A stretch of 64,000 bases of DNA, taken from positions 180,805 through 244,804 of the forward strand of contig CBDDKU010000016.1 in assembly GCA_965230375.1 (NCBI GenBank), written 5' to 3'. Below are positions 17,868 to 25,120 of this stretch, in pieces; position 1 is the first letter of the stretch, and each line of letters starts with the position of its first letter. The translations under genes were made by a program, and so were the position numbers. Below the pieces are notes generated by a model. That model saw nothing but the letters and a program-made list of their open reading frames with translations, searched no databases and was not told the DNA's origin. Source of the stretch: CBDDKU01 sp965230375 (GTDB lineage: Bacteria > Bacteroidota > Bacteroidia > Flavobacteriales_D > Cryomorphaceae).

Positions 17868-18904
17868 GCTTTTTCGAGCGTAAAAGAAAAAGCAGACCCC
17901 TTTCCTACCTCGCTCCGCACATTGACGTGCTGCTTATGAGCTTCAATAATGTGCTTGCAGATGGCCAGACCCAAACCCGTTCCACCTTGGTGCCTTGAGC
18001 GGCTCTTGTCTACTCGGTAAAATCGTTCAAAAAGTCTGGCTAAGTGCTCCTGACCAATACCTGGCCCATTGTCTTCGACTTCTATCAATATCTGATCTCC
18101 CATATCGAAGTAACGAACAGTGGTCTGACCGCCTTCCTTACCGTATTTAATACTATTCGAAATCAAATTGGTAAGCACCTGGCTTATTCTGAAACGATCG
18201 GCTAAAACCATGATGGGCTTATCATAGGCCTTATCAAATGCAAGTTTGATGTTCTTGTTTTCAGCATCTCGCTCCATGTTCTCAATCACTTCACGAGTCA
18301 AATCCAGGATATCCATCTTTTCGATATCCAATTTCAAATTACCGGACTCAAACTGGGTGATGGTATCGAGGTCTTCCACAATCATGGTCATTCTCTCAAC
18401 CGACTTGGCTGCCTTCTTCAAGAATTTCTTGTTGAAGTTTGGATCTTCCAGCGCACCTTCCAGTAAGGTCAGGATATATCCTTGAATGCTGAAGATTGGG
18501 GTCTTCAGCTCATGAGCTACGTTACCGACAAACTCCTTTCTAAAATTTTCCTTTTCGCGTAGATCTTGAATTTCGGCCATTCGGTCTTCTGCCCAATCAG
18601 CCACCTTCTTGTTGACATCACCGATTACATCTTTAGCCATATCAAACTGGAAAGCATCGCGCTCCACGCGCATAGAGTGCATATTCCGAAAAATCAGCTT
18701 GATCTTTTGGTAAATGAATTGTTGAAGTGACTTGTAGAAAATCAGCCATGTGCCTAAGAAGACTAGCACGGTAAAAATTGTGGACTCCAACCAATCTACA
18801 CTGCCACTGACTAAAAAGCGCACACCTACACCGATAAGCGTAGAGACTAAGGTAGTAGCAAGAGCAGTTAATAATGCAATTTCCCGAGGACTTCGGCCGT
18901 TCAT
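17864..18904 (-). CDS. PhoR-type sensor histidine kinase
   Basis: A 346-residue inner-membrane kinase with two N-terminal helices (about 9-31 and 41-60) joined by a very short loop, so it has almost no periplasmic sensor domain. The dimerisation domain has the H-box VAHELKTP (His131), followed by N-box NLISNSIKYG, DNGPGIG and GGTGLGLAI. This is the usual form of PhoR-like kinases in Bacteroidota. It overlaps the preceding response regulator gene by 4 bases and should phosphorylate it. The assignment to phosphate sensing is by family and neighbourhood, not proven. Confidence 0.9.
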   Translation of the reverse strand: MNGRSPREIALLTALATTLVSTLIGVGVRFLVSGSVDWLESTIFTVLVFLGTWLIFYKSLQQFIYQKIKLIFRNMHSMRVERDAFQFDMAKDVIGDVNKKVADWAEDRMAEIQDLREKENFRKEFVGNVAHELKTPIFSIQGYILTLLEGALEDPNFNKKFLKKAAKSVERMTMIVEDLDTITQFESGNLKLDIEKMDILDLTREVIENMERDAENKNIKLAFDKAYDKPIMVLADRFRISQVLTNLISNSIKYGKEGGQTTVRYFDMGDQILIEVEDNGPGIGQEHLARLFERFYRVDKSRSRHQGGTGLGLAICKHIIEAHKQHVNVRSEVGKGSAFSFTLEKA

Positions 18905-19602
18905 TTAGCTTCGAATTTGTAGCCCACTCCTTTCACCGTCTTGATGAAATCGCTACCAATTTTCTCTCTCAGTTTTCTAATATGTACGTCGATTGTTCTG
19001 TCTCCAACAACCACATCATTCCCCCACACCGTATTGAGAATAATCTCTCGTGTAAAAACACGACCAGGCTTGCTAATAAGGAGTGCTAACAATTCGAATT
19101 CCTTCTTTGGTAGACTCATCTCATTGCCATCCTGAAGAACTAAGTACTTCTCCTTGTCGATAATGATCCCGCCAACTTCTGCTGTCTCAGAAACCACTTC
19201 GGTTGTACCTTTTCTTCTTAGCAAAGCCTGAATTCTAGAAAGGAGTACGCGTGGCTTTATTGGCTTAGATATGTAGTCATCAGCTCCAGCGTCAAACCCA
19301 GCAATCTGCGAGTAATCTTCTCCACGAGCTGTCAAAAAAGCAATGACACTACCGTTTAATCGGTCTATTTCCCTTAACTCAACACAAGTCTCGATACCAT
19401 CCATATCAGGCATCATAACATCGAGTAATATAAGGTCTGGAATAAAATCTTTTGCAATACCAATTGCATCTCTTCCATTGCTTGCCGACTTAATATGATA
19501 GCCCTCTTTCTCGAGGTTGTATGTTATCAGGTCGATAATATCTGGTTCATCATCTACCAGCAGAATTTTCTCTTTTGTGGCACCCATGGTTGAAGGATTC
19601 AT
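18901..19602 (-). CDS. PhoP/PhoB-type response regulator
   Basis: An OmpR/PhoB-class transcription factor: receiver domain (about 10-125) with the acidic pair in VDDEP (17-18), phosphoacceptor Asp61 in LILLDVMMP and Lys in SKPIKP, then a winged-helix domain (about 135-233) ending TVKGVGYKFEAK. It lies directly before the PhoR-like kinase. A TACTTTTG element (19611-19618) with three 11-bp-spaced boxes lies upstream, which suggests autoregulation. The start could also be the sixth codon (MGATKEK, 19587), giving a more normal leader. Confidence 0.92.
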   Translation of the reverse strand: MNPSTMGATKEKILLVDDEPDIIDLITYNLEKEGYHIKSASNGRDAIGIAKDFIPDLILLDVMMPDMDGIETCVELREIDRLNGSVIAFLTARGEDYSQIAGFDAGADDYISKPIKPRVLLSRIQALLRRKGTTEVVSETAEVGGIIIDKEKYLVLQDGNEMSLPKKEFELLALLISKPGRVFTREIILNTVWGNDVVVGDRTIDVHIRKLREKIGSDFIKTVKGVGYKFEAK

Positions 19603-19610
19603 AAGACTGA

Positions 19611-19618
19611 CAAAAGTA
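19611..19618 (-). promoter_or_regulatory. Candidate -7 element of the response regulator-kinase operon
   Basis: Minus-strand TACTTTTG, an exact TAnnTTTG match, 9 bases upstream of the ATG at 19602. The nearest Pho-like box ends exactly 20 nt upstream of it. Confidence 0.6.
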
Positions 19619-19638
19619 ACGTGGGCTCCAAGGCTCGG

Positions 19639-19666
19639 TGTTACTCTCTTGTTAAGCCTATTTTAA
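19639..19666 (-). promoter_or_regulatory. Pho-box-like array upstream of the two-component operon
   Basis: On the minus strand, TTAAAA (19666-19661), TTAACA (19655-19650) and GTAACA (19644-19639) follow each other with 5-nt spacers, an 11-bp period. PhoP/PhoB-type regulators bind 11-bp-spaced direct repeats, and TTAACA resembles the Bacillus PhoP half-site. The last box is 20 nt from the -7 element. Inference: activator site for the encoded regulator. Confidence 0.6.
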
Positions 19667-19702
19667 TTCAAATATAGGAATAGAGAAGAATTCAGCGCTC
19701 CC

Positions 19703-19741
19703 TTAACATTAAGGAAACAATGAAATAACACAGCGGTAAGA
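19703..19741 (+). promoter_or_regulatory. Pho-box-like array upstream of the lipoprotein-TonB receptor pair
   Basis: TTAACA (19703), GAAACA (19714), ATAACA (19725) and GTAAGA (19736) start at exact 11-bp intervals on the plus strand. They lie 80-115 bases upstream of the lipoprotein ATG. No clear TAnnTTTG follows at the expected distance, so the promoter itself is uncertain; TACTTCGC at 19774 is a weak candidate. Confidence 0.5.
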
Positions 19742-19819
19742 GTTGCTTCATCTTACCATCACAGAATGGAGCGTACTTCGCAGACGAATTTCAAATCGGA
19801 TTAACAAAAAATTAGTTTA

Positions 19820-21082
19820 ATGAACACGTTAAAGAAAATTGCACAATCTACTATGATTCTCGCTATGGGGTCATTGGTATTGGTTTCATGTAGTGATGAT
19901 GATGAGGAAGACCCTACACCATCTAAACCTACAGTACGAATTATTACAGGAGAGGAAACTTGGTCAGCTGACGAAGTTGTAACTCTTGATGGAAAAGTAG
20001 TAGTAGAAGACGGAGGTAAATTGACAATCGAGCCTGGTACTATTATTAAGGCTGCTGCTGGTCAAGGAACCACAGCATCTGCACTTATCATCGCAAGAGG
20101 TGGTATGATCGATGCTGAAGGAGACGCTGACAACCCTATTATCTTCACATCTGCTTCTGACAACATCGAAGTTGGTCAAACTGCAGGAACAAACCTAGAA
20201 AGAGAAGATAACCAACTTTGGGGTGGTGTTATCATTCTAGGAAGAGCGCCTATTTCAGCTGAAAACGGAGATGATGAGTCAAACATCGAAGGAATTCCTG
20301 CTGAAGCCGGATACGGTAAATACGGTGGAGATGATGAAGAAGATGATTCAGGGGTTTTCAAATTCGTTTCGATTCGTCACGGTGGTATCTCTATCGGAGA
20401 TGGAAACGAGATCAACGGTCTTACTCTTGGTGGAGTAGGTACAGATACTGAAATCAGTGACGTAGAGATCTACGGTACACTAGATGATGGAATCGAGTGT
20501 TTCGGTGGAACAGTTGATATCGACAATGCATTGGTATACTACCAAGGAGATGACGGGCTTGACCTAGACCAAAACTACTCAGGTACAATTTCAAACTTCG
20601 CTGTAATTCACGGTGATGGAATCGGTACTGACGAGAGTCTTGAAATCGATGGACCGGAAGGATCTACTTACACTGATGGTAAATTCACACTTATGAATGG
20701 TTTCTGCATCATTGAAGGAGAAGATGGTTCAGCCGCTGACTTCAAATCAAAAGCTCAAGGTTTTGTAGAAAATGTAACATTCATGGCTGGTGGTAAAGAA
20801 GTGAAATTCAGAACGAAGTTTGACGACAACTGCGACCATGGTTCTGATGCTTACCAAAACCTACTTGATGGCGATTTAACATTCACTGACTGCGACATCG
20901 AAGATGGTGTAGAAGTATATGATGCAAACGCTGATGATGAGAACCCAACAACTTGTCCTGATGAGCTAGCTGCATCACAGACAACTGCTGATGGAGAAGT
21001 TACTCAAGATGGAGCTGGAAGTTCACTCGATTACCAATCTGTATTTAGCTGGACTTGTGCAGGTGAGCGTGGAGAACTCTAA
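19820..21082 (+). CDS. Acidic beta-helix-like lipoprotein paired with a TonB receptor
   Basis: A 420-residue envelope lipoprotein: signal peptide with lipobox LVLVSC (Cys24) followed by an acidic stretch (SDDDEEDP), a normal outer-membrane sorting context. The body is Gly/Asp/Glu rich with repeated short beta turns (DGKVVVEDGGKLTIEPGTII, DDGIECFGGTVDID, DDGLDLDQNYSG), suggesting a right-handed beta-helix or similar repeat fold and possible cation binding. Related proteins are common in Bacteroidota beside TonB receptors; their ligand is not known to me. It is followed by a strong hairpin and then the receptor gene. Pho-like boxes upstream and the adjacent PhoPR-type genes suggest a role in scavenging a phosphorus compound; this is inference. 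Confidence 0.75.
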   Translation: MNTLKKIAQSTMILAMGSLVLVSCSDDDEEDPTPSKPTVRIITGEETWSADEVVTLDGKVVVEDGGKLTIEPGTIIKAAAGQGTTASALIIARGGMIDAEGDADNPIIFTSASDNIEVGQTAGTNLEREDNQLWGGVIILGRAPISAENGDDESNIEGIPAEAGYGKYGGDDEEDDSGVFKFVSIRHGGISIGDGNEINGLTLGGVGTDTEISDVEIYGTLDDGIECFGGTVDIDNALVYYQGDDGLDLDQNYSGTISNFAVIHGDGIGTDESLEIDGPEGSTYTDGKFTLMNGFCIIEGEDGSAADFKSKAQGFVENVTFMAGGKEVKFRTKFDDNCDHGSDAYQNLLDGDLTFTDCDIEDGVEVYDANADDENPTTCPDELAASQTTADGEVTQDGAGSSLDYQSVFSWTCAGERGEL

Positions 21083-21114
21083 TTCCCAAGAATAAAAATT
21101 AAGCTTTAGTCTTA

Positions 21115-21142
21115 GAGCCCCGATACTGGAGTATCGGGGCTC
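21115..21142 (+). terminator. Perfect 12-bp intercistronic hairpin without U-tract
   Basis: Arms 21115-21126 and 21131-21142 are perfectly complementary (GAGCCCCGATAC pairs fully) around a TGGA loop. The following bases are ATATAATT, not a T-run, so it is a poor intrinsic terminator. It may stabilise the upstream lipoprotein mRNA or cause partial termination before the receptor gene. Confidence 0.7.
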
Positions 21143-21160
21143 ATATAATTAATCCGAATC

Positions 21161-24001
21161 ATGTTTTTAAGTAAGATTTCACAGTTATTCATTGTTGTAG
21201 CGTCCATGCTGTCGGCACAGCTGGCATTCGGACAAGAGAAAGGATTTTTAAGAGGAAATATCACCGATGGTGATTTTGGTGGCCCGATGATCGGCGCGAC
21301 TATTGTACTCGCAGACAATCCAGGAGTAGGTACGGTTACTGACTTTGACGGGAATTTTTCCCTCTCGTTAGACCCAGGGACATACACTGTGAACATTTCT
21401 TATATCTCCTATGCGACCCAGTCGTTTACCGACATCGTGATCACAGCAGGAGAAGTAACACCACTAGATGCGACTCTAAAGTCGGCCATTGACGAACTAG
21501 ACGTAGTAGAAGTGGTTGCTGAAGCGAGAAGAAACACTGAAAATGGTGTCTTACTCGAAATGAAAAATGCATCGGCTGTTCAAGATGGACTCTCGTCTCA
21601 GTCGATTAAAAAGGTTGGTGACTCCGATCTTTCAGGAGCTATTAAACGTGTAACAGGTGTAACCGTTCAAGGTGGAAAATATGTCTACGTTCGTGGACTT
21701 GGAGACCGATACACAAAAACTACCCTCAACGGACTAGCAATACCAGGACTCGACCCTGATGTAAACGCGGTTCAAATTGACATTTTCCCAACCGCAATTC
21801 TGGAAAATGTGAACGTACTGAAATCATTCACCCCGAATGAATACGGGGATTTTACCGGTGGACTCGTCAATATTGTCACCAAAAAATTTCCCGAAGAAAA
21901 AGAAACTCAAGTAAGCCTTGGACTTGGATATGTACAAGGCCAAACTTTCAACGATGACTACATCCTTTACAATCGCGGAGGTCTCGACTGGTTAGGATTC
22001 GACAACGGAATGCGCGAGCTACCAATCGACAAAAACACCGTAGTTCCAGTAGAAGTTGAAGGAGATCCTGCTCTCGAATCAATAACGCGCTCATTCGGGC
22101 GCGATCTAGCGGTAAAGAAGGCAACAGCCCTTCCCAATGGTTCCTTATCACTGGTTCACGGAAATCAAATCAATAGAGAGTCCGGTACGACCTACGGATA
22201 TAATTTCGTTTTGAACTACCAGAACCAGACTAATTTTTACGAAGATTTCGAATCGAATGCCTTCCTAAAGGATAATGACAAAAGTGTCAATGAGCTCTTT
22301 CAAGATGAGTCAAGGATAGGTGATGTTGGTATCAACACAGTGCAGTGGAGCGCCATGGCTAGCGGATCGATGAAGAAGGAAAAGTACTCTTTAACAGGTA
22401 TGCTTTTGAGAAGTCAGAGTGGAGAGACAACTGCATCGGAGCGAACCGTTAGAAACTTCAATCAGACCGGAGCCATTCTGAAAGAATACATTCTTACTTA
22501 TTCTCAGCGATCGTTGTCAACCTTCCTATTGGATGGGAATTTCAACCTTGGTAAACTGCAACTGGATGTGGCCGGAGCCATATCTAAATCACGTGTATAC
22601 GATCCTGACTTCAGATCAACAGCATACTCCCTTACGAATGGACCTCCGACTCTAAATCCTGGAGATGGAGCTGGGATTAACCGTTTCTGGCGTGATTTGA
22701 ATGAATGGAATGAAAGCTTCAGAGCTGACGCTACTTATACATTTTCAAAGCAATTCAAGCTCAAAGCTGGAGCAAACCTCTTGTTTAAACAACGTGAGTT
22801 TGAAACTATCGCCTATATCCACAGCCGAAGAAATAGATCTGATGTTGACCCCGACCCAGACTGGTTTCTTCAAGAAGACAACATTTGGACGTCTGATGAT
22901 CGATCAGGTACATACACTATTGGTAACCAAGAACCAATCAACAACTTCGAAGCTCGCCAGAATGTAATGGCCGGTTACTTAATGGCTGAACATCAAATAA
23001 CCCCACTTTTTAGAGCTATTTATGGATTGCGTGTTGAGAAGGGAGATATGTTCTATACAGGAGAAGGTCAAGTTGGACTAGATTACCTATTCTACAATGA
23101 TGAGAAAACTCTGGATGAGTTAAACTTCCTTCCTTCGGTAAACTTAGTTTACGCGGTTACTGAAAAAACGAATATTCGTGGATCGGTTACTCAAACTATT
23201 GCAAGACCAAGCTTTAAGGAAAAGTCTATCGCTCAGATTTACGACCCAATCACCAAACGTACCTTTATTGGTAACATCGATTTGGAACAAACGGAAATCA
23301 CAAACTACGACTTGAGATATGAGTGGTTCTTCGGACCGAGAGAAATCCTTTCGGTTGCTGGTTTTTACAAGCAGTTTGATGGTCACATAGAGCTTGTATC
23401 ATTCGAAACAGCTCCGGATAACATTAAACCAAGAAACTCGGGCGATGCCTTTGTTTATGGGATTGAATTGGAAGCTAGAAAGCAGCTCGGATTCATTCCA
23501 GGAAAATTCTTTGACCGACTGTTCTTGGGTGGTAACGTAACACTTGTAGAATCTGGAGTTGATATGAAGCAAGTACAGACTGGAAACGAAGGTCAGACAG
23601 AATACGACTTGCGTACCACGAACCTTCGAAACGGAGAAACACTTGATGACACAAGAGATATGGCAGGACAATCCCCTTACTCTATTAATGCCAACCTTTC
23701 CTATGAAATCGTAGAAAAGCAGATCAATGTGTCATTTGCTTACAACGTACAAGGTGAGCAGCTGAGCATTATTGCATCAGGTCGTATTCCAGATGTTTAC
23801 ACGAGACCTTTCCACAGCTTTGACTTCAACTCATACATTGGTCTTGGGAAAGAATTGAGATCAAAAATAAGCTTCAGAATACGTAACCTTCTCGACGATA
23901 AACGAGAAATGGTTTACAAATCATTTGGAGCCGAGGACGAAATTTACCAGGCGTTCTCACCTGGCAGAACCTTCAATCTGAAGTATACCTATACTTTCTA
24001 A
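21161..24001 (+). CDS. TonB-dependent receptor with carboxypeptidase-regulatory N-domain
   Basis: A 946-residue outer-membrane transporter energised by TonB. Order: signal peptide (about 1-24), carboxypeptidase-regulatory-like domain (about 28-112, TDGDFGGPMIGATI), plug domain (about 150-235, with YVRGLGDRYTKTTLNG), then a 22-strand type barrel ending FNLKYTYTF. No SusD-like partner is next to it; the beta-helix lipoprotein upstream may play that role. It is separated from that gene by a hairpin and followed by a strong terminator. Ligand unknown; neighbourhood suggests phosphate or an organophosphate. Confidence 0.88.
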   Translation: MFLSKISQLFIVVASMLSAQLAFGQEKGFLRGNITDGDFGGPMIGATIVLADNPGVGTVTDFDGNFSLSLDPGTYTVNISYISYATQSFTDIVITAGEVTPLDATLKSAIDELDVVEVVAEARRNTENGVLLEMKNASAVQDGLSSQSIKKVGDSDLSGAIKRVTGVTVQGGKYVYVRGLGDRYTKTTLNGLAIPGLDPDVNAVQIDIFPTAILENVNVLKSFTPNEYGDFTGGLVNIVTKKFPEEKETQVSLGLGYVQGQTFNDDYILYNRGGLDWLGFDNGMRELPIDKNTVVPVEVEGDPALESITRSFGRDLAVKKATALPNGSLSLVHGNQINRESGTTYGYNFVLNYQNQTNFYEDFESNAFLKDNDKSVNELFQDESRIGDVGINTVQWSAMASGSMKKEKYSLTGMLLRSQSGETTASERTVRNFNQTGAILKEYILTYSQRSLSTFLLDGNFNLGKLQLDVAGAISKSRVYDPDFRSTAYSLTNGPPTLNPGDGAGINRFWRDLNEWNESFRADATYTFSKQFKLKAGANLLFKQREFETIAYIHSRRNRSDVDPDPDWFLQEDNIWTSDDRSGTYTIGNQEPINNFEARQNVMAGYLMAEHQITPLFRAIYGLRVEKGDMFYTGEGQVGLDYLFYNDEKTLDELNFLPSVNLVYAVTEKTNIRGSVTQTIARPSFKEKSIAQIYDPITKRTFIGNIDLEQTEITNYDLRYEWFFGPREILSVAGFYKQFDGHIELVSFETAPDNIKPRNSGDAFVYGIELEARKQLGFIPGKFFDRLFLGGNVTLVESGVDMKQVQTGNEGQTEYDLRTTNLRNGETLDDTRDMAGQSPYSINANLSYEIVEKQINVSFAYNVQGEQLSIIASGRIPDVYTRPFHSFDFNSYIGLGKELRSKISFRIRNLLDDKREMVYKSFGAEDEIYQAFSPGRTFNLKYTYTF

Positions 24002-24028
24002 GTACACAACCGAGAATAGACAAAAAAA

Positions 24029-24050
24029 GGCGCCCTACGGATAGGGCGCC
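24029..24050. terminator. Bidirectional intrinsic terminator
   Basis: Stem GGCGCCCTA (24029-24037) pairs with TAGGGCGCC (24042-24050) around CGGA. It is preceded by an A-run and followed by TTTTTT, so it can stop transcription from both the receptor gene and the convergent gene at 24077. Confidence 0.9.
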
Positions 24051-24076
24051 TTTTTTATTTCACGTAGTAGAATCTT

Positions 24077-24529
24077 TTATTCGTAATCCTTCTCGCTGGT
24101 TACGTTTCCTTCTGAGTCGTACATCACCCATTTACCAACGCGCTGACCGTTTTTATACTCCATGTGAATACGGAGAACATCTCCTTCCCACACTTTCCAA
24201 ATACCGTCCTTTTGTCCAAGGTTGTAATACCCTTCAGAAACAAGCTGACCAGCTTCATTGTACTTCATCCACTTTCCATGTTTCTGGCCATTTATCAATA
24301 TTCCAGATTCATCTAAGGCACCATTGTCGTGGAACGACTTAATAGATGCAGAGACTTTTCCATCTGCAGATCGCTTATAAGTTGCATTATCTGCGTAGTA
24401 ACTCACATCGCCACTTCCATCATTTGAAAGTTGCGTGTATTTAGATTGATCAATTTCACTTAGGCTTTGAGCATTCGTAACGCTTATCCCTACTACCATC
24501 GCCAATCCAAGTATCATCCAATTTTTCAT
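24077..24529 (-). CDS. Secreted MORN-repeat (YwqK-like) protein
   Basis: A 150-residue exported protein with a signal peptide ending near VTNAQ and four or so MORN-like repeats of the form HDNGALDESG.LINGQKHGKW, YNEAGQLVSEG and YDSEGNVTSEKDY. MORN/YwqK-like repeats form short beta-hairpin ladders; a specific role is not known. The start is ATG 24529 (MKNWMILGL), downstream of a TACCTTTG promoter element; the frame is open upstream but without a signal peptide. It ends beside the bidirectional terminator. Confidence 0.75.
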   Translation of the reverse strand: MKNWMILGLAMVVGISVTNAQSLSEIDQSKYTQLSNDGSGDVSYYADNATYKRSADGKVSASIKSFHDNGALDESGILINGQKHGKWMKYNEAGQLVSEGYYNLGQKDGIWKVWEGDVLRIHMEYKNGQRVGKWVMYDSEGNVTSEKDYE

Positions 24530-24563
24530 AACTATTGCGTTTACGTTTTTACGTCTCTTTATA

Positions 24564-24571
24564 CAAAGGTA
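24564..24571 (-). promoter_or_regulatory. Candidate -7 element for the MORN-repeat gene
   Basis: Minus-strand TACCTTTG matches TAnnTTTG and lies 34 bases upstream of the ATG at 24529. Confidence 0.55.
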
Positions 24572-24657
24572 ATCATTTCTTAACGTTTTCATAACATTAA
24601 ACGACGAAACGCACGAAATGGTTACAACTTATTGATTAAGAAGTAACCAGAACTATC

Positions 24658-24996
24658 TTAGAATGAAGAAAGGTAAAATTTCTTGGAAGAGCCGTCAGCC
24701 TTGACAACCACGTCCTTCACCGTTTGCTTTTCGTAGCTCAAAGAGCTCACTTCAACAGTGTAAGTTCCTTCTGGAAGATTTGGAATCTCATAGGAACCAT
24801 CAAATGACGCATATGCAACAATATCGAGTTCAACGATTTTGATCGTCGCACCAGTAAGCGCCTCAGCACTCATCTCATCAATGACCCATCCCTGGAGAGC
24901 ACCTGTTGGCTTCTCTCCTTCATTCTTTCCGGGAGTTCCTGCTGACAGTGAAATACTGATCAGTCCAAAAATGATAGCTAGTGTTAACTTCTGCAT
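24658..24996 (-). CDS. Small secreted carboxypeptidase-regulatory-domain protein
   Basis: A 112-residue protein with a signal peptide (about 1-19, ending SLSAG) and a single carboxypeptidase-regulatory-like beta-sandwich (about 33-108, LQGWVIDEMSAEALTGATI and LPEGTYTVEVSSLSYEKQ). This domain is usually found at the N-terminus of TonB receptors; here it stands alone in the periplasm or at the surface. Function unknown. Its promoter element and two Pho-like boxes are upstream, in a region shared with the divergent M14 peptidase gene. Confidence 0.75.
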   Translation of the reverse strand: MQKLTLAIIFGLISISLSAGTPGKNEGEKPTGALQGWVIDEMSAEALTGATIKIVELDIVAYASFDGSYEIPNLPEGTYTVEVSSLSYEKQTVKDVVVKADGSSKKFYLSSF

Positions 24997-25004
24997 TGCA
25001 CGGG

Positions 25005-25012
25005 CAAAATTA
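25005..25012 (-). promoter_or_regulatory. Candidate -7 element for the small carboxypeptidase-domain gene
   Basis: Minus-strand TAATTTTG matches TAnnTTTG, 9 bases upstream of the ATG at 24996. A TTTG (25032-25029) upstream could be the -33 element, and a Pho-like box ends exactly 20 nt before it. Confidence 0.6.
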
Positions 25013-25032
25013 AGGCGCTATATCGGCTCAAA

Positions 25033-25080
25033 CTTTAACTCATTATTAAGATCATGCATCTATTGTTAATCATTTGTTAA
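25033..25080. promoter_or_regulatory. Pho-box-like boxes in the divergent 24996/25121 promoter region
   Basis: Minus strand: TTAACA (25080-25075) and TTAACA (25069-25064), 11 bp apart; then TTAATA (25049-25044) and TTAAAG (25038-25033), 11 bp apart. The pairs are 20 bp from each other. Because TTAA is its own complement, TTAATC (25066) and TTAAGC (25077) also read on the plus strand and end 20 nt before a TATCTTAG at 25103. Confidence 0.6.
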
Positions 25081-25102
25081 GCGTTCAATTCAGACCGAAG
25101 CT

Positions 25103-25110
25103 TATCTTAG
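25103..25110 (+). promoter_or_regulatory. Candidate -7 element for the M14 peptidase gene
   Basis: TATCTTAG has one mismatch to TAnnTTTG and lies 10 bases before the GTG start at 25121. Confidence 0.4.
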
Positions 25111-25120
25111 CGCGAAAAAA

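Noticed and set aside
24578..24600. TTAACG-N5-ATAACA upstream of the MORN-repeat gene.
   Set aside because: The boxes read on the plus strand while the gene is on the minus strand, and the distance to the -7 element does not fit.
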